From positions 434,001 through 498,000 of the forward strand of contig NZ_QVON01000003.1 of assembly GCF_003426735.1 (NCBI RefSeq): a stretch of DNA of 64,000 bases, written 5' to 3'. The notes below the pieces were generated by a model. The model saw only the letters and a list, made by a program, of their open reading frames with translations. It ran no database searches and was not told where the DNA came from. Below are positions 34,846-44,079 of the stretch, piece after piece. Each line of letters starts with the position of its first letter. Positions within the stretch are counted from its first letter, which is position 1. The position numbers and the translations under genes are program-made. This DNA is from Arenibacter sp. P308M17. Lineage in GTDB: Bacteria; Bacteroidota; Bacteroidia; Flavobacteriales; Flavobacteriaceae.

Positions 34846-35467
34846 CGTCATCCGAATTTTCCCCAAAGGCCCTCTTATTAAATACGATTAAAATCCCCAC
34901 ACCCGTACTTATTGCGGTATCGGCAATATTAAAAACGGGTTCGAAAAAACGAAAATTATTGCCTCCTACCATAGGAACCCAATCTGGCCATACGGAGTCT
35001 ATCATAGGAAAGTAGAGCATATCTACCACCTTTCCATGGAACAAACTGCCATACGGTTCCGATGAAAATGCCGTGGCTACCTGTGAATAGCTATCGTTAA
35101 AGATCATCCCGTAAAAAACGGAATCCAAAATATTTCCGAGTGCCCCGGCGAATATAAGGGATACCGCCAGTATTAAGGTTTGTGAAGATTTCTTTTTTAT
35201 GGTATCGAACAACCAATAACCTATTCCAACGATCGCGAACAACCTAAATATGGTAAGTACCAGTTTTCCAACTTCATCGGATATGGGGAGTAAATCACTC
35301 AGTTTGGTCCCCCAAGCGGCACCTTCGTTTTCTATAAACAAAATCTTGAACCAACTAAAGACATCTACCGACTCTCCCAAAACAAAGTTGGTCTTAATAT
35401 ATACTTTGCTTATCTGGTCTATAACCAAAATGGCTATTATGATTACTAGGGATTTTTTTAAACTCAT
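34817..35467 (-). CDS. lspA: Lipoprotein signal peptidase (signal peptidase II)
   Basis: Integral membrane aspartyl protease cleaving prolipoprotein signal peptides; needed for the many lipoproteins in this window. It has 216 residues, longer than E. coli LspA (164), as usual in Bacteroidota. The catalytic aspartates lie in GALGNILDS and FNIADTAIS. Four membrane helices can be seen. The C-terminal tail (NKRAFGENSDDVKSYKSDQE) is encoded over the overlap with the convergent folate gene. Confidence 0.95.
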   Translation of the reverse strand: MSLKKSLVIIIAILVIDQISKVYIKTNFVLGESVDVFSWFKILFIENEGAAWGTKLSDLLPISDEVGKLVLTIFRLFAIVGIGYWLFDTIKKKSSQTLILAVSLIFAGALGNILDSVFYGMIFNDSYSQVATAFSSEPYGSLFHGKVVDMLYFPMIDSVWPDWVPMVGGNNFRFFEPVFNIADTAISTGVGILIVFNKRAFGENSDDVKSYKSDQE

Positions 35468-35501
35468 TACTTAAAGCATAGATTCGGCAAAAATAAACAT
35501 A

Positions 35502-36122
35502 TTATTCGGTTTTCCTTATGCCGATTTCCCCTGTTACGGAATTAAGGGTAAAATGATCATCCCCTGAGTCAAAATCTTCCCGTTTAATTTTTCCATACTT
35601 TGTAGAAGCCAAAATTTGGGCATGTGCTGCAATTACCTCAATATTTCCACTTTGGGTATGGACATCCACATTTTCCCCCCTTACATTTAAAGTGCAGCTC
35701 CCATCGGACAAACTAATTTTTAGATCGGCATAATGCCCCCTAACGTCCACATTGGTACTGTTACCGTATACCGTAACCTTAAGGTTTTTGGGGATCGATA
35801 TCTTTAAGGAAATGGAAATAACCTTGTGGGCACTCAATTTATCGTTTGGGAAAACGAAATTGGGATGAAAACCGCTGCTGACCAATACGGTTGTACCCTC
35901 TTGCTTTACATTTACCAATACATCCTGTAAATACTCTCCGTCTATCACCGATTCCACAATTATCCTAGAAGTATCCACTGTTTCCAAAGCAAGTGAAAAA
36001 CAATTCTTACTATCGATCTGGATAAAGGATACATTGGTATTATCAATGGTTTTGACAATTTTTTTTTGGGCGTGTAAAACGCCATGGCCCAGTAGGAAGA
36101 TAATAACGGCAACCAGTCTCAT
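35502..36122 (-). CDS. Secreted beta-helix/adhesin-like protein (DUF4097-like)
   Basis: 206 residues with a signal peptide (VAVIIFLLGHGVLHAQ). The body consists of short beta repeats (NLKVTVYGNSTNVDVRGHYA, GSCTLNVRGENVDVHTQSGN), as in DUF4097/DUF2807-type putative auto-transporter adhesin domains. No enzymatic motif. It is inserted between the dksA-like gene and lspA, a pair usually adjacent in this family. The assignment to a family is tentative. Confidence 0.6.
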   Translation of the reverse strand: MRLVAVIIFLLGHGVLHAQKKIVKTIDNTNVSFIQIDSKNCFSLALETVDTSRIIVESVIDGEYLQDVLVNVKQEGTTVLVSSGFHPNFVFPNDKLSAHKVISISLKISIPKNLKVTVYGNSTNVDVRGHYADLKISLSDGSCTLNVRGENVDVHTQSGNIEVIAAHAQILASTKYGKIKREDFDSGDDHFTLNSVTGEIGIRKTE

Positions 36123-36127
36123 ATAAC

Positions 36128-36149
36128 AAAAAACGCCTTTAAAGGCGTT
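36128..36149 (-). terminator. Terminator after the dksA-like gene
   Basis: Minus-strand AACGCCTTT / AAAGGCGTT palindrome followed by a run of six T. It lies 9 bp past the stop of the dksA-like gene and runs into the start of the next gene, so the adhesin-like gene is partly insulated. Confidence 0.75.
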
Positions 36150-36157
36150 CTTAAATT

Positions 36158-36541
36158 TTAGGATTGCATATTTTTCGCTTCAATACTCAAGGTTGCATGG
36201 GGCACTAGCTTAAGTCGCTCTTTGCTGATCAGCTTTCCCGTAACCCGGCAAATGCCATAGGTTTTGTTCTCTATGCGCAACAAGGCATTCTTCAAATCCC
36301 TAATAAATTTTTCCTGACGAATGGCCAACTGGGTATTTGCTTCCTTGCTCATGGTTTCAGAGCCTTCCTCAAAAGCCTTGAATGTTGGCGATGTATCATC
36401 CGTGCCATTATTGCCATCGTTCATATATGAACTCTTTAAGAGTTCCAAGTGACTTTTTGCTTTTTCAATTTTTTCCTCGATCAGGACTTTAAACTCGTTT
36501 AAATCCTTATCCGCATACCTTACTTTTAATTCTTCGGCCAT
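36158..36541 (-). CDS. TraR/DksA-family transcriptional regulator lacking a complete zinc finger
   Basis: 127 residues with an N-terminal coiled coil (about 10-85) and the C-terminal DksA-type domain (YGICRVTGKLISKERLKLVP). Only one of the four zinc cysteines (in GIC) is seen, so the zinc finger is degenerate, which is usual for the Bacteroidota form. It probably binds RNA polymerase through the secondary channel, like DksA. It follows ileS by 4 bp on the same strand. Confidence 0.9.
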   Translation of the reverse strand: MAEELKVRYADKDLNEFKVLIEEKIEKAKSHLELLKSSYMNDGNNGTDDTSPTFKAFEEGSETMSKEANTQLAIRQEKFIRDLKNALLRIENKTYGICRVTGKLISKERLKLVPHATLSIEAKNMQS

Positions 36542-36545
36542 AATC

Positions 36546-39500
36546 TTAATGTTTTACTATAAATAATCTAGTATTAACCTCGTCGAAAGCCACTTCAATT
36601 CCCATTTCCAAGCTTTCTTCAAAATTAAGTTCTGCTGCCAAGGTCTCGGTTTTAATATATGCCATATTACTTTCTACCGCCTCCTGGACAAATCCATTTT
36701 TCAATAATTTAATATCTATTTTATCTGTCACTTCAAAACCCGATTCCTTTCTCAGGTTTTGAATTCTATTGACTAGTTCCCTAGCAATACCTTCTTTTCT
36801 AAGGTCCTCATCGATAGAAATATCCAGGGCCACCGTTAATGGACCTGAACTTGCTACCAACCAACCTTCTATATCTTGGGAGGAAATTTCTACATCCTGT
36901 AACTGTAAAGTAATACTTTTATTATCAAAATGCAGTAAAATTTCGCCTTCCTGTTCAATTTTCTGGATATCATTTTGATTCAATAACGCCATAGCACTGG
37001 CGATCAACTTCATATCCTTCCCAAACTTTGGTCCCAAAGTTTTAAAGTTTGGTTTTATCTGCTTGACCAAGATCCCCGAAGCGTCATCCAACAATTCTAT
37101 CTCCTTCACGTTTACTTCAGACTTTATTAAACCGGCCACAGCTTCAATTTCCAACCTTTGTTTATTATCCAGTACCGGAATCATTATCTTTTGCAATGGT
37201 TGGCGTACCTTAATCTTCTCCTTTTGTCGAATGGACAGGACCAGGGACGATATGGTCTGGGCCTTTGCCATTTTACTTTCCAGTTCCTTATTTACCAATG
37301 AGGCATTATATATAGGAAAATCGGCCAAATGTACGCTTTCAAAAGGCTCTTTCTGTGTTGTATTTGTTAAATCTTTGTATAATCTATCCATATAAAATGG
37401 AGCCACCGGTGCGGAAAGTTTTGCCACAGTGATCAAACAGGTATACAATGTTTGGTATGCCGATATTTTATCTTTTTGGTAGTCCCCTTTCCAAAAACGC
37501 CTTCTGCTCAGGCGCACGTACCAATTGCTCAGGTTTTCCTGTACATAGTCCGATATGGCCCTGGTGGCCTTGGTGGGCTCATAATCTTCATATGCCTCGT
37601 CCACTGTTTTGATCAAGGAGTGCAGTTCCGATAAAATCCATTGATCTATTTCCGGTCTTTCATTTAAGGGAATATCTTCTTCCGAATAATCAAAACCATC
37701 TATGTTCGTATACAGGGCAAAGAAAGAATAGGTATTGTACAGGGTGCCAAAAAACTTACGTTTTACCTCTGCAATACCCTCTACGTCGAACTTTAAATTA
37801 TCCCACGGATTTGCATTGGAAATCATGTACCACCTTGTGGCATCGGCCCCATACTCGTCCATAGTTTCAAATGGATCTATTGCATTGCCCAAGCGCTTGG
37901 ACATTTTCTTACCTTCCTTATCCAGTACCAAGCCGTTGGAAACTACATTTTTATAAGCCACGGAATCGAATACCATGGTGGCTATGGCGTGCAGGGTATA
38001 AAACCACCCACGGGTCTGATCCACCCCTTCCGCAATAAAATCGGCCGGGAAGGTCTTCCCTTCATCGATCAGTTCCTTATTCTCAAAAGGGTAGTGCCAT
38101 TGGGCATAGGGCATGGAGCCACTATCGAACCATACATCTATAAGGTCGCTTTCGCGTCTCATAGGCTTTCCGGAAGGAGACACCAAAATTATTTGGTCCA
38201 CAATATTTTTATGCAGATCTACTTTGTCATAATTGTTCTCGCCCATATCCCCAACAACAAAATCCAAAAAGATTTCCTTTCCCGAAACTCCTGCTGCCAC
38301 TGCCTTTTTCATTTCTTCCTTGAGTTCGGCCACAGAGCCTATAATTAATTCCTCTTTGCCATCTTCCGTGCGCCATATGGGCAGGGGAATTCCCCAATAA
38401 CGGGAACGGGACAGGTTCCAATCATTGGCATTGGCCAGCCAATTGCCAAATCTTCCCTCCCCGGTAGCCTTGGGCTTCCAATTAATGGTTTGGTTTAGGT
38501 TGAACATCCTATCCTTGATATCGGTGACCTTTATAAACCATGAATCCAAGGGGTAATAAAGGATTGGTTTATCCGTACGCCAACAGTTGGGATAACTGTG
38601 AAGGTATTTTTCTACCTTAAAAGCCCTGTTTTCTTCCTTTAGTTGAATAGCAATTTCAACATCCACGGACCGCTCCGGTGCTTCCCCATCGTCATAATAT
38701 TCGTTTTTTACATATTTCCCGGCATATTCCCCCATTTCGGGCCTAAACCTACCCTGCAGATCTACCAAGGGTACTGGATTGTTGTTTTCATCCAAAACCA
38801 GCATGGGCGGCACCTCCGGTTCCGCCAATTTTGCAACCAGGGCGTCATCTGCCCCAAAAGTAGGTGCCGTATGAACAATCCCCGTTCCGTCTTCCGTGGT
38901 AACAAAATCCCCGGCAATGACCCTAAAGGCATTTTCCGGATTTTGATAGGGCAGCGCATAATCCATGAGCTGCTCGTATTTTATCCCAACCAAGTCCTGC
39001 CCTTTGGTGGCCATAACTATTTTATATGGGATTTTCTTGTCCTGGGATGAAAACTTTTTAAAATCGGCATCGATTTCCGCTTCAAAAAATTTACCGCTAA
39101 ATTGTTTCCCCACCAAAGATTTGGCCAAGACAACGTACATTGGATGAAAAGTATATTGATTGAAGGTTTTTACCACAACATAATCAATCTTGGGACCTAC
39201 GGTCAATGCCGTGTTGGATGGCAGGGTCCAAGGTGTGGTCGTCCATGCCAAAAAGAATATATCACCGTCTACTTCCTTCAAATTCTGTGGTAAGGTAGCT
39301 TTATCCGCTTTAAACTGGGCTACCACAGTGGTATCCGTAACATCCTGGTAGGTACCGGGTTGGTTTAACTCGTGGGAACTTAAGCCGGTTCCTGCCTTAG
39401 GCGAATAGGGCTGAATGGTATACCCCTTGTAAATAAGGCCCTTGTTGTAAATCTGTTTCAACAGCCACCAAACAGATTCCATATACTTGGACCTGTAGGT

Positions 39501-39947
39501 AATATAGGGGTCTTCCATATCTACCCAATACCCTACTTTTTCGGTCATGGAGTTCCATACATCGGTATACCGCATAACGGCCTTCTTACAGGCCGCATTG
39601 TATTCTTCAACCGATATTTTGGTGCCTATGTCTTCCTTTGTAATGCCCAATTCCTTCTCCACCCCCAATTCTATAGGAAGGCCATGGGTATCCCATCCGG
39701 CCTTGCGCTTCACCTGAAAACCCTTCATGGTCTTATAGCGCGGAAAAATATCCTTAATGGTCCGTGCCATTACATGGTGAATTCCCGGCAATCCGTTTGC
39801 AGAAGGTGGTCCTTCAAAGAAAACAAAACTATCCCTGCCTTCCCTGCTCGCAACACTTTTCCCAAAAACATTGTTCTCCTTCCAAAAGTGCAATTCCTCC
39901 TCAGCAATTTTCGGTAAATCTAAACCCTTGTATTCTGCGAACTTCAT
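36546..39947 (-). CDS. ileS: Isoleucine--tRNA ligase
   Basis: Class I aminoacyl-tRNA synthetase, 1133 residues, longer than the 938-residue E. coli enzyme. The HIGH-type signature is in PPSANGLPGIHHVMART (about 47-63) and KMSKR in DKEGKKMSKRLGNAIDPF. The large CP1 editing domain (TTPWTLPSNTALTVGP) lies between them, and the C-terminal anticodon-binding part follows. It begins the ileS-dksA-like unit. Confidence 0.98.
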   Translation of the reverse strand: MKFAEYKGLDLPKIAEEELHFWKENNVFGKSVASREGRDSFVFFEGPPSANGLPGIHHVMARTIKDIFPRYKTMKGFQVKRKAGWDTHGLPIELGVEKELGITKEDIGTKISVEEYNAACKKAVMRYTDVWNSMTEKVGYWVDMEDPYITYRSKYMESVWWLLKQIYNKGLIYKGYTIQPYSPKAGTGLSSHELNQPGTYQDVTDTTVVAQFKADKATLPQNLKEVDGDIFFLAWTTTPWTLPSNTALTVGPKIDYVVVKTFNQYTFHPMYVVLAKSLVGKQFSGKFFEAEIDADFKKFSSQDKKIPYKIVMATKGQDLVGIKYEQLMDYALPYQNPENAFRVIAGDFVTTEDGTGIVHTAPTFGADDALVAKLAEPEVPPMLVLDENNNPVPLVDLQGRFRPEMGEYAGKYVKNEYYDDGEAPERSVDVEIAIQLKEENRAFKVEKYLHSYPNCWRTDKPILYYPLDSWFIKVTDIKDRMFNLNQTINWKPKATGEGRFGNWLANANDWNLSRSRYWGIPLPIWRTEDGKEELIIGSVAELKEEMKKAVAAGVSGKEIFLDFVVGDMGENNYDKVDLHKNIVDQIILVSPSGKPMRRESDLIDVWFDSGSMPYAQWHYPFENKELIDEGKTFPADFIAEGVDQTRGWFYTLHAIATMVFDSVAYKNVVSNGLVLDKEGKKMSKRLGNAIDPFETMDEYGADATRWYMISNANPWDNLKFDVEGIAEVKRKFFGTLYNTYSFFALYTNIDGFDYSEEDIPLNERPEIDQWILSELHSLIKTVDEAYEDYEPTKATRAISDYVQENLSNWYVRLSRRRFWKGDYQKDKISAYQTLYTCLITVAKLSAPVAPFYMDRLYKDLTNTTQKEPFESVHLADFPIYNASLVNKELESKMAKAQTISSLVLSIRQKEKIKVRQPLQKIMIPVLDNKQRLEIEAVAGLIKSEVNVKEIELLDDASGILVKQIKPNFKTLGPKFGKDMKLIASAMALLNQNDIQKIEQEGEILLHFDNKSITLQLQDVEISSQDIEGWLVASSGPLTVALDISIDEDLRKEGIARELVNRIQNLRKESGFEVTDKIDIKLLKNGFVQEAVESNMAYIKTETLAAELNFEESLEMGIEVAFDEVNTRLFIVKH

Positions 39948-40022
39948 AATAACTGCTTCTTATGCTACATTTTAAGTTTGCAAAACTAATGATTTTTAGT
40001 GTAAAATGATTCTGTTAAAAGC

Positions 40023-40050
40023 AAAAAGCCCCTTTGAAAAGGAGCTTTTT
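40023..40050 (-). terminator. Terminator after the DUF4382 gene
   Basis: Minus-strand arms AAAAAGCTCCTTTT and AAAGGGGCTTTTT, one wobble pair, ending in a run of T. It lies 24 bp beyond the DUF4382 gene stop and upstream of ileS. Confidence 0.75.
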
Positions 40051-40073
40051 AAAAATTTAAGCTGTTGTTAAAA

Positions 40074-41021
40074 TTATTTTGTCCCGGTTACGGTAACATT
40101 TGCACTTATCTGGATGGCCGAGCTTACCTCTATAGCCCCTAAATTAAGCCCTGTAGTGGACTCCGCATTCAACAAAGCATTAAAGTGGAACCCGTTGTTA
40201 TCATCTTCATTATAGGAAGCAAAAATTAATTCGTATTCTCCTTCTTCCAAGAAATCCAGACTATAGGATCCACTTAGGCCTTTAACCTCTGCACTGGTTA
40301 TGGCATTGGCAAAGGTAACTTCGCTCTCCCCTTTTCCCTTTGTTTCGATATCGGCATTGAAAGTTCCTTTTTTGTAGGCATAGACAATAATCTTGTCCGA
40401 TGTATTGTTGGCATCATTGGCACTACCTGAAATTTTTCCGGTCAATTCTGTGTTTACCGTTCTTATTCCTGCAGTTAACTCTGCCATGGTTACAAAATTG
40501 AAATCTTTGGACAATCCGTCTTCCTCTTCCTGAATAGTTTTTCTAAGGTCGAAATCTATCACGATTACATTATCGGCATTGGCCAACACCTCAAAGGTAT
40601 CGTTTATGGTAATTTTGTTAGAAGAAGCGACCAAAGCATCTTTTTCGCCATTTGCCTTTTTTACATAGCAGCCTGGAGCATCACCATTAACATCCTTATC
40701 AAAATCCAATTCAAAAACAATGTTGGAATAGGATTTAGCCTGCAGATCCAAATTTCCCAAAGTTTTTGTTTCACCATTTACCAAAGCGGCCAAGTTTACG
40801 GTTGTTGCATTAAATCCCTCTAAAGACTTTCCGTCTACGGAAACATTGGAAATGGTAACAAAAACAGCCTCCACCTCGGCGTCGTCTATAGGTGCATCGG
40901 TAACTTCAAAGGATGTATTATACGATTCCCCCTCCATGGCAGCGTCGTCGTCTTTGCTACATGACACCATCCCTACTAAAGCCATTAAAGCCAATCCTGA
41001 AATCTTTAAATAATTCTTCAT
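40074..41021 (-). CDS. DUF4382-domain lipoprotein
   Basis: 315 residues with a lipobox ending at C21 (LVGMVSC). An acidic stretch (SKDDDAAMEGE) follows the lipid anchor, a tether pattern frequent in surface lipoproteins of Bacteroidota. The DUF4382 domain begins at SFEVTDAPIDDAEVEAVFVT and continues to VIDFDLRKTI. A second beta-rich part (about 205-315) resembles a carboxypeptidase-regulatory fold (GSYSLDFLEEGEYELIFASY). Function unknown. It is monocistronic, with a terminator downstream. Confidence 0.85.
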   Translation of the reverse strand: MKNYLKISGLALMALVGMVSCSKDDDAAMEGESYNTSFEVTDAPIDDAEVEAVFVTISNVSVDGKSLEGFNATTVNLAALVNGETKTLGNLDLQAKSYSNIVFELDFDKDVNGDAPGCYVKKANGEKDALVASSNKITINDTFEVLANADNVIVIDFDLRKTIQEEEDGLSKDFNFVTMAELTAGIRTVNTELTGKISGSANDANNTSDKIIVYAYKKGTFNADIETKGKGESEVTFANAITSAEVKGLSGSYSLDFLEEGEYELIFASYNEDDNNGFHFNALLNAESTTGLNLGAIEVSSAIQISANVTVTGTK

Positions 41022-41251
41022 AATAATTTAATTTTAAACATTTGCCTATATAACAATCAAATCCCGTCCTCCCCTACCTATAAAATCTCCCCAAAAAGTC
41101 AATTTTGGTCTAGAAACCTGATTTTCAGAAACCTAAACGATTAATTTTCTTACAAATATTATTTGTTCCAAGGAAAGCTTATATGGTCTAAATCCACAAT
41201 TTTTTCGTATATATCGGTATTAAATTCAAATTAATTTCTAAAACTAACAAC

Positions 41252-41617
41252 ATGAAAAAAGCAATTTTGAGTTCCATTTTGATGATGGCTATCGGTATTT
41301 CATTTGTATCCTGCAGGGAAACACAGGATAAGGCCAAGGATGCCATGGAAGAAACAAATGATGCATTAAAGGAAGTTGGGGAAGATATGAAGAAAGTTGG
41401 GGAAGAGGTAAAAGGTGCCGCTTCCGAAACCTTGGAAGATGCCAAGGAGAGTGCGAAGGAAATGGGAGAAGACATGAAAGAAGCGGGTAACGAGGCAGTA
41501 GATAAAACAAAAGCCGCCGCAAAGGAAGTAGGAGAAGATGTAAAGGACGCCGCGAACAAAGCCGCAGATAAGACCAAGGCCACTGCCGAGGAAGTCAAAA
41601 AGAAAATTCAGGAATAA
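41252..41617 (+). CDS. LEA-like amphipathic-helix lipoprotein
   Basis: 121 residues with a lipobox ending at C21 (SFVSC). The rest is rich in Ala, Lys, Glu and Asp with recurring 11- to 13-residue units of the type A-K-E-x-G-E-D-M-K-x-A (KEVGEDMKKVGEEV, KEMGEDMKEAGNEAVDKTK, KEVGEDVKDAANKAADKTK), as in group-3 LEA and YtxH-like proteins. It is predicted to be helical or disordered and anchored to a membrane; a desiccation or osmotic stress role is inference from family composition. The large antisense ORF is a mirror of this repetitive composition. Confidence 0.8.
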   Translation: MKKAILSSILMMAIGISFVSCRETQDKAKDAMEETNDALKEVGEDMKKVGEEVKGAASETLEDAKESAKEMGEDMKEAGNEAVDKTKAAAKEVGEDVKDAANKAADKTKATAEEVKKKIQE

Positions 41618-41639
41618 CTTTTACTATTTTTCAAAACAT

Positions 41640-41667
41640 AAGTCCGGTATTAATATATCGGACTTTT
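41640..41667 (+). terminator. Terminator after the LEA-like gene
   Basis: AAGTCCG (41640-41646) pairs with CGGACTT (41659-41665), with the stem extending inward and a T run at the end. It separates two convergent genes. Confidence 0.75.
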
Positions 41668-41669
41668 AT

Positions 41670-44078
41670 TTAAAAGGCATAGCCTACTCCCAAAATTAAA
41701 TTAATTCCCGGTGCCACAATTCCCGAAGAATAGGAACGATATCTTTGATCGGTAATATTTTCCAAATTCGCGGTAAAATTAATGATATTGGAGAGCTGAT
41801 ATTGTGATCTAAAGTTTAAGGTATACCAAGAAGGGGAATAAGGATTGCCGTCTTGGTCCACCGCATAAATATAGTCCTTTGTTCTTTCGGACATGGACAT
41901 ATCCCGATAACTGATTTCCCCATTAAAATTGGCAAAAAGGTCGGTTTTTAATTTTTGGTGTTTCCAAACTATATGAAAATCGCCAAAAGTTGGGGCCACA
42001 TGTCGGCTCGGCGTGTCCGTCCCATCTTCCTCCTCTTCCATTCCATGGGTAAGGGTAAGGTTGGCATTCATGGACAAGCTCTCGGTCAAGAAGGCGTCTA
42101 ATCCAAATTCAAAACCGTAAACATAAGCCTTTGCCGCATTCTGTATTGCTTGGACATTTTGTAATTCCCCGTTGTAAATTATTTCGCTGTTCCCGTTAAA
42201 TTGAAAATCCCTTCGGACTAGGGCATCCACTAAATAAGTATAGAAGGAGGCTCCCTTTAGCATCAGTCTGTCATTAAAATTTTTTTGGATCCCTACTTCC
42301 AAATTATAGGCGTACTCGGGTTCCAGATCCGGATTGGGAACCACCACTGATCCAGGTTCCGAATCGAATATCTTACCAACGTCATCTATATTCGGGGCCC
42401 TAAACCCCGTAGACCCATTAAATGTAAACTGTAGATCCGATTTGGGAAACCAGCTAAATCCCAAGCTTCCCGTTAGGGCGCCAGTACTAAGATCGGCATC
42501 ATTAAAGGGGAAAGAATAAAAAGTTGGATCAAAAACAGCATCGATCCATACATGACTATATCTCAGTCCGGATAGAAAGGTGAAGTTGGGCTTGGCCCTC
42601 AACTCACCACTAATATAGCCTGCAAGTGTTTGCCAGGTAGCATTGTCAGGATATCTCGATGCAATGGGCGAGGCTGCCATGGCCCCTATATTATACTCAT
42701 TGCCTACAGAGCCTATTTTATTAAATATATATTCCCACCCATAGTAAAGCCTAAGACTTCCAATACGCTTATTTTCAAAATCGACGTTCGCAGAAATGGC
42801 ATCCACATCCTCCTTGGTCCTATACCTTATGGCATCGCCAAAATCCCTATTGTTCCTACTTTCCACAAAATTTTGATAGGCAGTTGTTATTTTTAGCCCG
42901 TCATAAAACTTTCCCTTGCCGTTTTTATAGAATTGCAGGTTCCCCATAAACCATTTCTGCGGACCGTAAAACCATTCCGCGGACCGCAGGCCAAGCCCGT
43001 CCGGGGAAGGTCTGATAAGCCTATCGTAACGGGAATAATCGGAAGTTTCGGAATAATATGCGCTGAGATTGATATTCCAATTGCTATTGGGCCTAAAGAG
43101 CACTTTTTGCATTATATTAATTTGATCATACCCCGAAGGGACCTGTTTTTTGGGGCTTTTATTTTTCCATAATTCATCCTGTCCATTTTCCGTGACTACG
43201 TATTGGTTCCTTAAATAGGAAGTAGGCCCATGTGACCCCATTTTTAGATTTCCGAAGTTGTTATAAGTAAGGCTGCTCAAAAATGCCCATTCCCTTTTGC
43301 CCAAATTAAAATCTAGATGTAGGGTGTTTTCGTTATTGGCCGAAGAATACCTATAATTTGATTTTCCAAAAAACCGTATACTATCCGTCTTTGAAAGTTG
43401 AGGGCTGTTAGTGTAAAAATTCATGACCCCACCAATGGCATCGGAACCGTAAATTACGGATCCAGGGCCAAAAATTACCTCGGTACTTTTAATGGTAAAG
43501 GGGTCAATGGAAATCACATTTTGAATGTTACCCCCCCTGAATATGGCATTGTTCATACGAACACCGTCTACGGAAAGCAACAATCTATTGGTTGCAAAAC
43601 CCCTTATCATTGGACTACCACCTCCAAGCTGGCTTTTCTGTACAAATACCTTTCCGCTATTTTGAAGAAGATCTGCCGAGGTTTGTGGGGCCGTAAAATC
43701 TATAGTTTTGGCATTCATCAATGCTATTTTCTGAGGAATATCCTTTCTCTGCTGTTCCCATTTAGAGATAGACATCACCACCTCGTCCAACTGCTCCGCA
43801 ACCAATGCCATGTAGAGCTTTCCCTTTTTCAATACTTGAGACTTGGTACTTCTATAGTTCTGGTAGCCTATATGGGTGAAGGTGATCCTTTCTCCCTGAT
43901 TAAATTTAGATAGGTCGCATTTACCATCAGAATCGGAAATGGCCGTTTTGGATCTATCCAAATTATAAACGATAACATTGGGAATAGGCTGATGGTCCCC
44001 ATAGTCCAAAATCACAATTTCCTGCCCCAATGCGCTTCTGAATATTAGGAGGGCAATTATGAAAATTATCTTTTGCAT
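41670..44078 (-). CDS. TonB-dependent receptor, heme/hemoglobin-receptor-like
   Basis: About 802 residues from the preferred ATG at 44078, which places the signal peptide MQKIIFIIALLIFRSALGQ at the N-terminus; an upstream ATG at 44096 overlaps recO. A short carboxypeptidase-regulatory domain precedes the plug: SPMIRGFATNRLLLSVDGVR and FGPGSVIYGSDAIGGVMNFY, the latter in the style of heme/transferrin/lactoferrin receptors. The barrel ends with NLILGVGYAF. Heme or iron ligands are likely but not proven. It starts 1 bp after recO ends, and is probably translated from the same transcript. Confidence 0.88.
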   Translation of the reverse strand: MQKIIFIIALLIFRSALGQEIVILDYGDHQPIPNVIVYNLDRSKTAISDSDGKCDLSKFNQGERITFTHIGYQNYRSTKSQVLKKGKLYMALVAEQLDEVVMSISKWEQQRKDIPQKIALMNAKTIDFTAPQTSADLLQNSGKVFVQKSQLGGGSPMIRGFATNRLLLSVDGVRMNNAIFRGGNIQNVISIDPFTIKSTEVIFGPGSVIYGSDAIGGVMNFYTNSPQLSKTDSIRFFGKSNYRYSSANNENTLHLDFNLGKREWAFLSSLTYNNFGNLKMGSHGPTSYLRNQYVVTENGQDELWKNKSPKKQVPSGYDQINIMQKVLFRPNSNWNINLSAYYSETSDYSRYDRLIRPSPDGLGLRSAEWFYGPQKWFMGNLQFYKNGKGKFYDGLKITTAYQNFVESRNNRDFGDAIRYRTKEDVDAISANVDFENKRIGSLRLYYGWEYIFNKIGSVGNEYNIGAMAASPIASRYPDNATWQTLAGYISGELRAKPNFTFLSGLRYSHVWIDAVFDPTFYSFPFNDADLSTGALTGSLGFSWFPKSDLQFTFNGSTGFRAPNIDDVGKIFDSEPGSVVVPNPDLEPEYAYNLEVGIQKNFNDRLMLKGASFYTYLVDALVRRDFQFNGNSEIIYNGELQNVQAIQNAAKAYVYGFEFGLDAFLTESLSMNANLTLTHGMEEEEDGTDTPSRHVAPTFGDFHIVWKHQKLKTDLFANFNGEISYRDMSMSERTKDYIYAVDQDGNPYSPSWYTLNFRSQYQLSNIINFTANLENITDQRYRSYSSGIVAPGINLILGVGYAF

Positions 44079-44079
44079 A

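Noticed and set aside
41188..41598. 136-codon minus-strand frame rich in Ser, Ala and Phe
   Set aside because: It is the antisense image of the repetitive LEA-like gene.
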